DNA of 64,000 bases, taken from positions 847,501 to 911,500 of the forward strand of contig NZ_CP054151.1 in NCBI RefSeq assembly GCF_021310995.1. Reading direction: 5' to 3'. The notes beneath the pieces were generated by a model, which had not been told where the DNA came from, did not search any database, and saw nothing but the letters and a program-made list of their open reading frames with translations. Shown here one piece after another: positions 1 to 9,820 of the stretch. Each line of letters starts with the position of its first letter. Position 1 is the first letter of the stretch. The position numbers and the translations under genes are program-made. Source of the DNA: Agrobacterium vaccinii (GTDB taxonomy: Bacteria; Pseudomonadota; Alphaproteobacteria; Rhizobiales; Rhizobiaceae).

Positions 1-2324
1 TCGAGATCGTCGCGTCATCACCAAGCATTTCCTATTATCACTGGACCGGGATTGCGCAGGCGCTGAACGCCACGCAGACGACACGGGCCATATCCAGCCT
101 ATTCGCCCTGCGGGATGATGTCGATCGAGCCGGTGGAAATCGCTGGTTTGCCGGACCGGCCACAGCAAAGATCGCCGACTTCAAACATCTCCCTGCCTCG
201 CAGCTGGAAAAAGCACTTGGCCGTGCGGAACTGCCGCTTGGCCCACCTCGCTTCGGCTTCATCACGGCGCGGGATTTGTGCGAATCCATCGAAGGCGCTG
301 CGCAGAACCGGGTTCGGGCATTGATCGGTTTCGGGGCCAACATGCCACTGACGCATCCCGACGCGCCCCGCACGAAAAGAGCGCTGGAAGCGTTGGATTT
401 TCAGGTCCATTGCGATCTGTTCATGACGCCGATGGCAGAGACCGCCGACATCCTGCTGCCCGTCACCGCGCCTTGGGAACATGATGCGATGCGTGTCGGT
501 TTCGAGATTTCAGCGCGGGCTGCCTCACATATCCAGTTCCGTCCTGCTCTCTTGCCAGCACCCGGCAAGGCAAGGCCGGATTATGCCATTGCACGCGGGC
601 TCGGCCAGCGTCTGGGGTTGGAAGGCGATCTCTGGCAGGGACCTTTCGTCAAGGCAATCGACACCGTGCTGGAACCCACCGGACTGAGCGTGGATCGATT
701 GCGGGCATCACCGGAAGGCATCACGCTGGCGCAGCCCGCTACAGAACGCGCCTATGCGGCGCGCGATGCAAGCGGAGCGCCTGTCGGTTTTCCAACACCA
801 TCGAAGCGGATCGAATTTCATTCCGGGCAGTTGCAGGCGCATGGTTATCCGGCCATCGCCTCTGCCGCGCCGCCATTGCCGGTCGATCCCGAATTCCCCA
901 TTACACTGACCACGGCCAAATCAGGCTATTATACGCACTCATCGCTGCGCAATATCACTTCGTTGCGACGGCGCTCCGCTGATCCGGCTATCGAGATTTC
1001 TCCCGCTCTGGCAGCACGGAAGGGTCTGGCGGAGAACGACTGGGCGCTGGTGACGACGCCGAATGGAACGGTGCGATTGCGCGTGCGGATCGACGGTGAT
1101 CTGGCCGATGACGTGGCAATTGCGGAATTCGGCTGGTGGCAAGGCAATGACGCTCTTGGCAGGTCAAGCGCTCCCACATTCGGTGAGCACTCCAGCAATA
1201 TCAACGCCATCATCAGCGACGAGACCCGCGATCCCCTCAGCGGCGCGCCGCCGCTTCGCCAGATGGTCTGCGCTATCAGGCGCGATGTGCCGGCATCGAT
1301 CGGCAACTGGTCGGGTGAGCGAAGCTTCATCGTCAAGGCTCGAGAGAGGCTCGCAGGCCATGTGCTGCGATTGGTGCTTTCGCCGGAAGACGGTCTTCCT
1401 CTGCCCGCATTTCTGCCCGGCCAGCATATCGGCGTCAGAATACCCGGCGCGCAGGAACGGCGCTTCTATTCCCTCATCTGCGATGGCGCGTCATCAGACT
1501 GCTTCGAAGTCGCGGTGAGACGCAGCCCGAGCGCCGATCCGCTCGTTTCATTTTCCATGTCGCATCATTTTCACGATCACCTGGAGGTCGGTACGGAGTT
1601 GATGGTGACGCCGCCATCCGGCAGCTTCGTGATCTCTCCTGCCATCGACCGACCCATCGTCTGCATTGCGGGCGGCATCGGGATCACACCCTTCCTGTCG
1701 GCTTTGCGGGCTGCTGCAAAGGGTGGCTCAACGGCCCCCATCATGCTGCATTACGTGGCCGGAACCTGGGAGACAGCGACCTTCGAACGGGAACTCGCTG
1801 ACCTTGCTCGAAACAGCGCCCGGCTATCCTTCAATCTCTGGCTTCGACGCGGCGATGCCCCGACGCAATCTCACGTCAGAACGGGCGGCGATATCGCACA
1901 GATCATTGCGACGATGGACGACGCCCTGCTGGCCAGACGCCCGCTGGTCTATCTGTGTGGACCGGCAACCTTGATGGATGGCATTCGCCAGGCGCTCGTG
2001 GCGCGCGGCATGCCGACCGCCGATATCATCGCCGAAGCCTTCAAGAGCGAGCTGGCCTTGCCGAAGGACATTGCCCCGGCACGCATAACCCTTGCGCGCA
2101 GCGGCACCAGTTTTGAATGGACCAAGGCGTCAGGCTCACTGCTCTCAGCCGCACTCGCTGCCGGTATTTCGCTGCCGAGCGGCTGTCAGGTTGGCCAATG
2201 CGAAAGCTGTGCCGTCAAGGTAACGGAGGGGCAGTTCCTCTGTCCCGTCGAAACCGAACTGGCCCCCGATAGCTGCCTGACCTGCCAATCTATCCCATTG
2301 AGCGATATGACACTCGATGTCTGA
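1..2324 (+). CDS. Molybdopterin oxidoreductase fused to FAD/NAD(P)H and [2Fe-2S] reductase domains (5' end outside window)
   Basis: The reading frame is open from base 3 to the stop at 2324, so about 773 residues of a longer protein are visible and the start lies upstream of the window. The first part resembles the C-terminal half of a bis-MGD molybdoenzyme: a QTTRAI/GGNRWF stretch, then a molybdopterin-dinucleotide-binding region around bases 890-1150. It runs into a ferredoxin-reductase-like module with RRFYSLICDG (flavin binding) and GGIGITPF (nucleotide binding). It ends in a plant-type [2Fe-2S] ferredoxin with CQVGQCESC near bases 2190-2215 and a later CLTC. The layout suggests an oxidoreductase that exchanges electrons directly with NAD(P)H. 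The substrate cannot be read from the sequence. A TTG at 276 could start a shorter product, but the conserved frame continues upstream of it. Confidence 0.85.
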   Translation, partial: EIVASSPSISYYHWTGIAQALNATQTTRAISSLFALRDDVDRAGGNRWFAGPATAKIADFKHLPASQLEKALGRAELPLGPPRFGFITARDLCESIEGAAQNRVRALIGFGANMPLTHPDAPRTKRALEALDFQVHCDLFMTPMAETADILLPVTAPWEHDAMRVGFEISARAASHIQFRPALLPAPGKARPDYAIARGLGQRLGLEGDLWQGPFVKAIDTVLEPTGLSVDRLRASPEGITLAQPATERAYAARDASGAPVGFPTPSKRIEFHSGQLQAHGYPAIASAAPPLPVDPEFPITLTTAKSGYYTHSSLRNITSLRRRSADPAIEISPALAARKGLAENDWALVTTPNGTVRLRVRIDGDLADDVAIAEFGWWQGNDALGRSSAPTFGEHSSNINAIISDETRDPLSGAPPLRQMVCAIRRDVPASIGNWSGERSFIVKARERLAGHVLRLVLSPEDGLPLPAFLPGQHIGVRIPGAQERRFYSLICDGASSDCFEVAVRRSPSADPLVSFSMSHHFHDHLEVGTELMVTPPSGSFVISPAIDRPIVCIAGGIGITPFLSALRAAAKGGSTAPIMLHYVAGTWETATFERELADLARNSARLSFNLWLRRGDAPTQSHVRTGGDIAQIIATMDDALLARRPLVYLCGPATLMDGIRQALVARGMPTADIIAEAFKSELALPKDIAPARITLARSGTSFEWTKASGSLLSAALAAGISLPSGCQVGQCESCAVKVTEGQFLCPVETELAPDSCLTCQSIPLSDMTLDV

Positions 2325-2408
2325 GACAAAGGTGCCTGCTGTTATCATGAGGGCTTTCCCGGTATCACAATGCCGGGAGAGCGGATCAATGACGGGCAGA
2401 AGGACGCG

Positions 2409-3335
2409 ATGATGTCGGAAAACGGACTGCGATATTTGTTGGAAGCGCTGAATGCGGGCTCGATGCGCGCAGCAGGTGATCGTCTCAATGTTGCTGCATC
2501 CTCCGTCAGCCGCCAGATTGCGCAACTGGAAGAGCAGCATGGTATCGCGCTCATCGTTAAAGGCCGCCGTGGCATCAAGCTGACCGATGCCGGTGAAATG
2601 GTCATGGAGCACTACCGCAACCAGATGTCCGACCGCGAAGCCCTGCGCGCCAAGCTGGAGGATTTGCGATCGGTCAAGACGGGTAGTGTTACGCTCTCGG
2701 CGGGCGAGGGATTTCTCGGTGAAACCTTTACCGACCTTATCAATTCCTTCAACCGCGACAATCCCAAAGTGCGGCTGAACATCAATATTGGCGCCAGTCA
2801 GGAAATCGCCCGCATGGTCGCAGATGACGAAGCGCATATGGGGCTCGTCTTTCAGACGCCGCACGACATGAAAATTCAGGTTCGCTCCGCCATCGCCCAG
2901 CCTTTGATGGTGATCGTACCGCCGGATCATCCGCTTGCACGACAAGATAGCGTCACGATCACCCAGTTGCAGGACTATCCGCTCTGCCTTTCCGAGCGCA
3001 GCTTTCGTCTGCGCCAGATTTTGAGTGAGGCGGAAGCCCATAGCGGGCAGCGTATAGAGCCCGCGATCACCACCAACTCGATTTTCGTCATGCTGGAGGC
3101 GGTGCGGGCGGGTGTGGCGCTGACGATCCTGCCGCAGTTGTCGGTCTGGTCCGAGCTTCGACGCGGCACCATGGTCAGCGTGCCGATTGCCGACGACATG
3201 ATGGAAAAGACCAGCGTCAGCCTCATTCTTCGCGCCGGTCGCAAGCTGGAAGGCGCACCAGCCCGATTTCTGATCGCGCTCGAACGCTTGTTGCGGCAAT
3301 GGGCGCAGACAATACCCAGGCCGGTGGGCCGGTAG
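2409..3335 (+). CDS. LysR-family transcriptional regulator
   Basis: This is a 308-residue protein of normal LysR length. An N-terminal winged helix-turn-helix (roughly residues 5-60, with the segment AASSVSRQIAQLE) is followed by a periplasmic-binding-protein-like effector domain. I chose the ATG at 2409 (an ATG at 2412 is equally possible) because AGAAGGA ends four bases upstream. An in-frame ATG at 2370 has no such site. The gene lies 84 bases after the molybdoenzyme gene and 23 bases before a hydrolase gene on the same strand, so it may control either. The ligand is unknown. Confidence 0.87.
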   Translation: MMSENGLRYLLEALNAGSMRAAGDRLNVAASSVSRQIAQLEEQHGIALIVKGRRGIKLTDAGEMVMEHYRNQMSDREALRAKLEDLRSVKTGSVTLSAGEGFLGETFTDLINSFNRDNPKVRLNINIGASQEIARMVADDEAHMGLVFQTPHDMKIQVRSAIAQPLMVIVPPDHPLARQDSVTITQLQDYPLCLSERSFRLRQILSEAEAHSGQRIEPAITTNSIFVMLEAVRAGVALTILPQLSVWSELRRGTMVSVPIADDMMEKTSVSLILRAGRKLEGAPARFLIALERLLRQWAQTIPRPVGR

Positions 3336-3358
3336 AAAAGAAAAAGGGAGAGATAGCC

Positions 3359-4195
3359 GTGTTTGCCAGGGATTTACTACCGCAAGGCTCCATCAACGCC
3401 GCTGCCGATGCCTATGCGGAGACGAGCCTGCTGCGATCATCCGGCATTGCGCGCTTGGCGGATATTCCCTTCGGGCCAGATCCGGTGCAGCGGATGGACA
3501 TCTATCTGCCGGATCACGGGTTACGGTCGCATACCAATCTGCCGGTCTTCATATTTTGGCATGGCGGCGGCTTCACCCATGGCCACAAGGAGTGGTGCGG
3601 CTTCATGGCACCGGCACTGCTTGCTGTTCCGGCCATCTTCATTTCCGCAAATTATCGACTGCTACCGCATGTCGGCTCCGAAGAGTTGATGGACGATGCG
3701 CGGGCCACGGTTCGTTGGGTGCTCGAGAATATTTCGCACTACGGTGGCAATCCGAACCGCGTTGTCATCGGTGGACATTCGGCAGGGGCCGTTATTGCGG
3801 CACGCCTTGAACTGGACGCGGAACGTCGTCGGACCGCTGGTATTCCTGATGGCACGATCGCGGCGGTGATGGCGATGAGCGGCAGCTATCATAGACGCAT
3901 AGCCGATGCGCATCCCGATCCCGACAGGCGATTGCCCGCCGATCAGCCAGACTGTGCGGCGGATTTCAGCGGGCCAACTTCGGCCCGGTTCACCTTGGCA
4001 TGGGGCACCAATGAACGAGACACCGTTCAGCAATCGGGCGTGGATTTTGCAAACCAATTGGAAGGCAGCGGCCTGACCGTTCGTCGCCAGCCATTCGAAA
4101 ATGCAGACCATTTTACCGTTCATCTTAATGTGGGAGATGCCGACAACGCCTTCCATCTGGCGGTAGTGGAGGAACTGAGGGCGATCGCCGCATAA
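3359..4195 (+). CDS. Alpha/beta hydrolase, HGGG esterase / formamidase type
   Basis: This is a 278-residue alpha/beta hydrolase. It has the oxyanion-hole motif HGGGF at residues 68-72, the nucleophile elbow GGHSAG with Ser141, and a C-terminal NADHFTVH stretch that can supply the catalytic His. These features fit hormone-sensitive-lipase-type esterases and bacterial arylformamidase relatives. No signal peptide is seen, so it is probably cytoplasmic. The GTG at 3359 is preferred because GGGAG lies eight bases upstream; a longer frame from 3299 would overlap the LysR gene. Its stop is two bases from the stop of the convergent exporter gene. The substrate is unknown. Confidence 0.8.
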   Translation: MFARDLLPQGSINAAADAYAETSLLRSSGIARLADIPFGPDPVQRMDIYLPDHGLRSHTNLPVFIFWHGGGFTHGHKEWCGFMAPALLAVPAIFISANYRLLPHVGSEELMDDARATVRWVLENISHYGGNPNRVVIGGHSAGAVIAARLELDAERRRTAGIPDGTIAAVMAMSGSYHRRIADAHPDPDRRLPADQPDCAADFSGPTSARFTLAWGTNERDTVQQSGVDFANQLEGSGLTVRRQPFENADHFTVHLNVGDADNAFHLAVVEELRAIAA

Positions 4196-4197
4196 AG

Positions 4198-5058
4198 TCA
4201 TCGCTGCCGCAGAGACATCAACGCGCCGATGACGATAATGGCCATGCCCACCAGCGCCGCTAAGCCGGGTGTTTCCTGAAAGGCTAGATAGCCTATGACA
4301 CCGGCAAAGATGGCGCGCGAAAAATCCACCGGGGCAAGTGCGGAGGCTTCGCCCATCCGAAGAGCCGCTATCATGCTGGTATTGCCGACAACGCTCAGCA
4401 ACCCTGTCATGGCGAGCAATCCCATGGTTGGCAGATCGATCGCTTGCCATGTCCAGAATGCCAAAGGTGCCAGCACAAGTGTGCCGACCAGTGACTGGTT
4501 CAGCAGCAACACATCGGAGGTCTCGCTGGCCAGACGCCGTGTCATGATCGCACCAAACGCCGCCGTCGCGGCAGAAACCACGCCTGCGGCCACGCCCAGC
4601 ACCGCGATGGTTTCGGTCCCGGTTGGGCCGGAGAGAATGACCACGCCGGTAAAGCCGATAACCACGGACATCCATCGCCATCGCCCCACCGTTTCGGAAA
4701 GGATCAACGCCGCAAACAGGGTGACGAACATGGCCTTGGAGAAGCTGAGGGACGTCGAGATCGCCAGCGGCAGAGCCGTGACCGAGTAAAATCCTGCCAA
4801 CATGCTGGAGATCAGCGCCGTCGCCCTCAACACATGCGCACCCCGCCGTTCTCCGGCAATCAGCAGCGGTCCCACACGTCTGAAGGCGCGTCCTCCGACA
4901 AACAGAAGCTGCGTCGCAACGGTGAAGAACATGATGACGAAAAGCGGCACATCTGGTGATACGGACTTGATGATCAGAACCATGATGGAGTAGATCAGCG
5001 CGTTGAACACCATCAGCACCGCGCCTCGGGCATTCCCGCTCATTTGTGACCATTTCAC
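4198..5058 (-). CDS. EamA/DMT-family membrane transporter
   Basis: This is a 286-residue integral membrane protein with about ten hydrophobic segments. They form two EamA repeats (roughly residues 12-138 and 150-284), as in drug/metabolite exporters. An in-frame Met at residue 6 is an alternative start. The gene sits between two hydrolases, converging with one and diverging from the other, so it may export a metabolite linked to them. The transported compound cannot be inferred. Confidence 0.85.
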   Translation of the reverse strand: MKWSQMSGNARGAVLMVFNALIYSIMVLIIKSVSPDVPLFVIMFFTVATQLLFVGGRAFRRVGPLLIAGERRGAHVLRATALISSMLAGFYSVTALPLAISTSLSFSKAMFVTLFAALILSETVGRWRWMSVVIGFTGVVILSGPTGTETIAVLGVAAGVVSAATAAFGAIMTRRLASETSDVLLLNQSLVGTLVLAPLAFWTWQAIDLPTMGLLAMTGLLSVVGNTSMIAALRMGEASALAPVDFSRAIFAGVIGYLAFQETPGLAALVGMAIIVIGALMSLRQR

Positions 5059-5146
5059 GCGTCGTTCCTCCCGACTTCGTATTTTGTTCTTTACGCGACC
5101 GTTAAAATTTTTGATGTTTGATCAGATGATTAACGGGAGTCGCATC

Positions 5147-5977
5147 ATGAATTACCACCGCATCGCCGACTATACGGACGCCTATTCCAACGGGGCGCAT
5201 ATCGTCGGTGCGGAGCGCTGGCCGAGTGCCTGGGCCAAACCGGCAGCCGACTATCGCGAGGCGATGCTGGCTGCGGGACGAGCCAAACTTGGGCTGGCCT
5301 ATGGTGCAAGTGAACGCAACGCGCTGGATCTCTTTCTGCCGGAAGGCACACCGCGCGGCCTCGTCGTCTTCATCCACGGCGGCTATTGGAAGAGCCTTGA
5401 CCGCAGCTACTGGTCGCACTTTGCGCAAGGTTGCGTGGCCCGTGGATTTGCCGTGGCCATGCCGTCCTATGACCTGTGTCCCGATGTTCGCATCACCGAG
5501 ATCATACGCCAGATCGGTGCTGCGGTGACGCGGGCCGCAGAGGAGGTCGCGGGGCCGATCATCATCACCGGCCATTCGGCGGGTGGGCATCTGTCGGCGC
5601 GTATGGTCAGCGCGGGCACGCCCCTTGCATCCGCCGTGCTGGACCGCGTCGAAATTGCTGCACCCATTTCCGGCCTGCATGATCTGCGTCCCCTGATGCG
5701 CAGTGAACTGAATGAGACGCTGCACATCGATGAGGCCGAAGCGATGGCGGAAAGCCCCGCGCTGCTGCGTCCGGTTGGCCACGCCCGCCTTTGCGCCTGG
5801 GTGGGTGGTGCCGAGCGGCACGAGTTCCTGCGCCAGAACGCGTTGCTGGCCAATATGTGGACTGGTCTGGGTGCGGCAACCGCCTGTTACGCGGAGCCGA
5901 ACCGTCATCATTTCGATGTTCTCGATGGCTTGCTGGACCCGGATCACGTGCTGACCCGGGCATTGACCGACATCTGA
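5147..5977 (+). CDS. Alpha/beta hydrolase of the arylformamidase (kynurenine formamidase-like) group
   Basis: This is a 276-residue hydrolase. HGGYW at residues 77-81 and GHSAGGH with Ser144 are the two motifs typical of the AFMID-type formamidases. His254 or His255 (NRHHF) is a candidate catalytic His. The ATG at 5147 follows ACGGGAG with seven bases of spacing; in-frame codons upstream to 5003 have no ribosome site and would run into the divergent exporter gene. A formamidase would release an aromatic amine from an N-formyl compound, which would suit the aromatic-amine theme elsewhere in the window. That link is inference; a general esterase or amidase role is also possible. Confidence 0.78.
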   Translation: MNYHRIADYTDAYSNGAHIVGAERWPSAWAKPAADYREAMLAAGRAKLGLAYGASERNALDLFLPEGTPRGLVVFIHGGYWKSLDRSYWSHFAQGCVARGFAVAMPSYDLCPDVRITEIIRQIGAAVTRAAEEVAGPIIITGHSAGGHLSARMVSAGTPLASAVLDRVEIAAPISGLHDLRPLMRSELNETLHIDEAEAMAESPALLRPVGHARLCAWVGGAERHEFLRQNALLANMWTGLGAATACYAEPNRHHFDVLDGLLDPDHVLTRALTDI

Positions 5978-5994
5978 AAAGCGTGGCGGCGCGC

Positions 5995-7896
5995 TCAGAC
6001 CGCCATCGCCAACTCTTCTCGTGCCTCGCTGCGCATGACCAGATGGCCGGGCGCGACTTCGTCGTAAATCCGCTGTGGGGCAACGAAATCTGCGGGTCGA
6101 ACGGGCGTCGAAAGTTCTCCGACAACAGCAGCACCACGCAGACCACGCTGGGATGGGTCCGGCACGGGGACAGCGTCGATCAGACGGCGTGTATAGGGAT
6201 GCCGCGGATCACCAAAAATCGCGGCGCGCGGGCCGATCTCGACGATCTCACCCAGATACATGACGGCAACGCGGTGGCTAATGCGCTCGACCACGGCCAT
6301 GTCGTGGCTGATGAACAGATAGGCGAGCCCCATGCTGGCTTGCAGGTCCAGCATCAGGTTGACCACCTGCGCCTTGATGGACACATCCAGCGCCGATACC
6401 GCTTCGTCGGCGATGATCAGCTTCGGCTCCAGCGCCAGCGCTCTGGCAATGCAGATGCGCTGGCGTTGCCCGCCGGAAAATTCATGCGGATAGCGGCTTG
6501 CCATTTCGGGAGACAGACCCACGCGGACAAGTAGCTCACTGACGCGCGCCCGGCGTTCCGCAGAGTTGCCGATGCCGTGCGCCACGAGTGGCTCCGCCAC
6601 CGCCGTGCCGACACTGAGGCGCGGGTTGAGGCTTGCATAGGGGTCCTGAAAAATCATCTGCGCGGTGCGGCGCATGCGCCGCAGGCCGTAGCGGCCAAGA
6701 CCGCCGACCTCGGCTCCATCGATGCGCACATCGCCACCGCTCGGCTCAGTCAATCGCAGCACAGAGCGACCGGTTGTGGACTTTCCGCAGCCGGATTCGC
6801 CCACAAGCGACAATGTTTCGCCGGGCTGGATTTGAAACGAGACATTCTCCACGGCATGAACGCGAAAGGCCGTAGGGCGGAAAAGCCCTGATGGCATAGG
6901 GAAGCGCTTCATCAAGCCCTTCACCTCGACCAGCGGCGGTGCGTTGCGGTCTACCGTATCAGGCATATCGGGTGTTGGCAGGATTGCGCCGCTGGCAGGG
7001 TCGATCAGCGGGAAAGGTTGTGGCAAGTCATGGCCCTTCATCGAGCCAAGGACCGGCACTGCCGCCAGCAGAGCGCGGGTATAGGGCTGGCGTGGCGCGG
7101 CAAAGATTTGCGACGTTGCACCTTCCTCCACCAGATCGCCGCGCAGCATGACCACGGTACGATCCGCCATCTGGGCAACAACACCCATGTCATGGGTGAT
7201 GAAGAGCACCGACATGCCCTCTTCATCCTGCAAGGTCTTGATGAGGTCCAGCACCTGCCCCTGCACCGTCACGTCCAAGGCCGTTGTCGGCTCGTCCGCG
7301 ATCAGCAGTTTTGGGCGCGAGGCCAGTGCCATGGCGATCATCACCCGCTGGCGCATGCCGCCCGACATTTCGTGCGGATATTGTTTCAAACGTGTACGAG
7401 CCGAGGGAATGCGCACCTTCTCCAGAAGTGCCAGCGCACGCGTTTCGATCTCGGCCTGAGAGATATCTGAGTCCTGGCACAGCAGTGCTTCGGCAAGCTG
7501 GTTTTCGATGGTGAAGGCCGGATTGAGCGATGTCATCGGCTCCTGAAAGATCATCGAGATGTCACGACCGCGCACGCGCCGTATCTCGTCCTTGCTCAGC
7601 GTCGTCAACTCACGTCCCAGCAGCTTGATCGACCCGGAAATCTTCGTGTTGTCAGGGTTGAGCAGACGCATGATGGACAGTGAGGTGACGCTCTTGCCGG
7701 ACCCGCTCTCACCGACAATGGCGACGGTTTCTTTCGCGCCGATGTCGAAGGAAATCTTCCTGATAACCTCGGTCCAGCCATTTTCCGTGCGGAAGGCCGT
7801 TGTTAGATCGCACACGGACAGCACCGGATTGGTCGCATCAGACGTTGCCTGCATATTGCCATTCTCCGTCTTGCTTCTGTTATCGTCCATCGTCAT
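5995..7896 (-). CDS. Peptide-type ABC transporter, two fused ATPase domains
   Basis: This 633-residue protein carries two complete ABC ATPase domains of the DppD and DppF type in one chain. Domain 1 has [15 protein letters not shown] and [11 protein letters not shown]. Domain 2 has [16 protein letters not shown] and [12 protein letters not shown], where Ala replaces the usual Pro after the Walker B Glu. An oligopeptide-type extension ends each domain. It would power the two permeases encoded just upstream on the minus strand; its start ATG overlaps the stop of the neighbouring permease by one base. The same fused layout occurs in GsiA-like transporters. No binding protein gene adjoins this operon. 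Confidence 0.92.
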   Translation of the reverse strand: MTMDDNRSKTENGNMQATSDATNPVLSVCDLTTAFRTENGWTEVIRKISFDIGAKETVAIVGESGSGKSVTSLSIMRLLNPDNTKISGSIKLLGRELTTLSKDEIRRVRGRDISMIFQEPMTSLNPAFTIENQLAEALLCQDSDISQAEIETRALALLEKVRIPSARTRLKQYPHEMSGGMRQRVMIAMALASRPKLLIADEPTTALDVTVQGQVLDLIKTLQDEEGMSVLFITHDMGVVAQMADRTVVMLRGDLVEEGATSQIFAAPRQPYTRALLAAVPVLGSMKGHDLPQPFPLIDPASGAILPTPDMPDTVDRNAPPLVEVKGLMKRFPMPSGLFRPTAFRVHAVENVSFQIQPGETLSLVGESGCGKSTTGRSVLRLTEPSGGDVRIDGAEVGGLGRYGLRRMRRTAQMIFQDPYASLNPRLSVGTAVAEPLVAHGIGNSAERRARVSELLVRVGLSPEMASRYPHEFSGGQRQRICIARALALEPKLIIADEAVSALDVSIKAQVVNLMLDLQASMGLAYLFISHDMAVVERISHRVAVMYLGEIVEIGPRAAIFGDPRHPYTRRLIDAVPVPDPSQRGLRGAAVVGELSTPVRPADFVAPQRIYDEVAPGHLVMRSEAREELAMAV

Positions 7897-8765
7897 CAGC
7901 CCTTCACGTCCAGCGCATCCTGCAAGCCATCACCCAACAGGTTGAAGCCCAGAACGGTGAGGAAGATTGCAAGTCCCGGCCAGATAGCGATCCATGGCGC
8001 AATCGAGAGCGATGCGCTGGCCGAGTTCAGCATCGAACCCCAGCTGGCATCCGGTGGCTGTTGACCGAGACCCAGAAACGCGAGCGCTGCTTCCGCAATG
8101 ATGGCTGTCGCAATGGCGAGCGTCGACTGAACGACGAGCTGCGGTGTGATGTTGATGAACACATGCCGGATCAGAATAGCGACATGGCCGGTGCCGATGG
8201 CGTGGGCCGCCTCGATATATTCCTCGACCTTCACGGCCATGGTCTGGCCGCGCGCGATACGGGCAAAGACGGGCGCGGTGGAGACGCCGATGGCGATCAT
8301 CGCGTTGGTCAGGCTCGGCCCGAGAAAAGCAGCCATAGCGATGGCGAGAATGAGGAAGGGGATTGCCAGGAACGCGTCAATGATCCGCATGATAACGGTG
8401 TCGAGCGGACCACCGAAATAACCCGCCAGCATTCCGACGGGAACGCCGATGATAAAGGCGATGGCGACCGAGACCACACCGGCCAACAGCGAGGCGCGCG
8501 CCCCCCAGATGACGCGGGACATCACGTCGCGACCGATCTCATCCGTTCCGAACCAGTGCAGCCATGTCGGCGCCTTGCGAATGGCCGACCAGCTGGATGC
8601 ATTCGGCTCATAGGGTGCGATAAGGGGGGCCGCGATGGCCATGATGGCAAAGAGAAGCACGATGATCGCCCCGATCAACGCCAGCCGGTGCGCCATGAAG
8701 CGGCGCAGCACGCGGGATTCGATCAGACGACGGCGAGGTGGTTTGGCAACAGCAACATTCGTCAT
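7896..8765 (-). CDS. Peptide-type ABC transporter permease, DppC-like
   Basis: This is a 289-residue inner-membrane permease. It has a short cytoplasmic N-terminus, one early transmembrane helix and the BPD_transp_1 core with the EAA-type loop EYIEAAHAIG. It matches the DppC/OppC half of a peptide or nickel-class importer. Its start overlaps the stop of the DppB-like gene by four bases, and its stop overlaps the start of the ATPase gene, so the three are translationally coupled. The substrate is not predictable without the missing binding protein. Confidence 0.92.
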   Translation of the reverse strand: MTNVAVAKPPRRRLIESRVLRRFMAHRLALIGAIIVLLFAIMAIAAPLIAPYEPNASSWSAIRKAPTWLHWFGTDEIGRDVMSRVIWGARASLLAGVVSVAIAFIIGVPVGMLAGYFGGPLDTVIMRIIDAFLAIPFLILAIAMAAFLGPSLTNAMIAIGVSTAPVFARIARGQTMAVKVEEYIEAAHAIGTGHVAILIRHVFINITPQLVVQSTLAIATAIIAEAALAFLGLGQQPPDASWGSMLNSASASLSIAPWIAIWPGLAIFLTVLGFNLLGDGLQDALDVKG

Positions 8766-9712
8766 AGCGAGCGGCTCCTCAGCTTGGGGTTGGCCCAGAA
8801 ATACAAGATGTCAGCCAGCAGGTTCAGCATCACGAAGGTGAAGCCGGACAAAAGCGTGACCGCCTGAACCGCCGCATATTCACGGTTGAACACCGCATCC
8901 ACGACCATCTTGCCGAGGCCTGGGATGGAGAAGACCTGCTCGGTCAACACCGCACCCGCCATCAGCGCGCCGAATTGCAGCGTTGCCAGCGTGATGATCG
9001 GCACAAGCGCATTTCGGAACCCGTGCTTGGTGATGACCTTGCGTTCGGTCAGGCCCTTGGCGCGCGCCGTGCGAATGTAATCATGCTGCATGACGGTCAG
9101 CATCGCCCCGCGCGTGTGGCGCATCATCGCCGCCGCAAGGGCCGCACCCAGCACGGTGGCGGGAAGAATGATGGATTTAAGGCCTCTGATCGGGTCTTCG
9201 AAGGGGCTGACATAACCACCGGCTGGCAACCAGCCCAGCTTCACAGCAAAGATGAGGATCAGCATGATGCCGAGCCAGAAATTCGGTATCGATATGCCCG
9301 TCAGCGAAACCACTGTAACGGCATGATCCCAGCCCTTGCCGCGCCAGATGGCGGCCATGATCCCGGCTGGAATGCCGATCAACAACGAGATGAGAAGGGC
9401 GGCCGTCGCCAGCGTGAGCGTTACCGGGATCTTGTCGAGCAGCATCGGGCCGATCTCATCGCGGGTACGATAGGATATGCCGAAATCGCCCTGAAGAGCC
9501 GCCGCACTCCAGCGCAGATATTGCACAGGCAATGGATCATCCAGCCCCTGTTCCTGGCGGATTTGGGCAACCACTTCAGGCGACGCTTCGCCACCGGCAA
9601 TCACCAGCGCCACATCGCCAGGAAGCAGCATCTGCAAACTGAAAACGAGGACGGAAATGATGAACATCGTCGGTATGGCAACCGACAATCTCAAAAGAAG
9701 AAAACGGATCAT
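8762..9712 (-). CDS. Peptide-type ABC transporter permease, DppB-like
   Basis: This is a 316-residue membrane protein with the typical DppB start (FLLLRLSVAIPTMFIISVLVFSL). It has a periplasmic loop after helix 1, and its cytoplasmic coupling loop includes DYIRTARAKGL, a standard EAA motif. It pairs with the DppC-like permease through a four-base start/stop overlap. The next gene upstream on the same strand is an MFS symporter, 108 bases away. A binding protein gene would normally be expected there, and none is present. Confidence 0.92.
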   Translation of the reverse strand: MIRFLLLRLSVAIPTMFIISVLVFSLQMLLPGDVALVIAGGEASPEVVAQIRQEQGLDDPLPVQYLRWSAAALQGDFGISYRTRDEIGPMLLDKIPVTLTLATAALLISLLIGIPAGIMAAIWRGKGWDHAVTVVSLTGISIPNFWLGIMLILIFAVKLGWLPAGGYVSPFEDPIRGLKSIILPATVLGAALAAAMMRHTRGAMLTVMQHDYIRTARAKGLTERKVITKHGFRNALVPIITLATLQFGALMAGAVLTEQVFSIPGLGKMVVDAVFNREYAAVQAVTLLSGFTFVMLNLLADILYFWANPKLRSRSL

Positions 9713-9820
9713 CCGCCCAACTCCTCACATGTCGCATCGTGCGAGACAATGCATCTTGGCTGGCAAACATTTGTCATAAACATGCCCGCTCCCCTGTTAC
9801 TTTGATGTTTGAGCAATTTT

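Noticed and set aside
3662..5053. Minus-strand open frame of 463 codons across the hydrolase and exporter genes
   Set aside because: It lies in the alternative frame of a convincing EamA protein and runs antisense to a catalytic hydrolase; its composition is Arg/Gly-rich without recognisable motifs.
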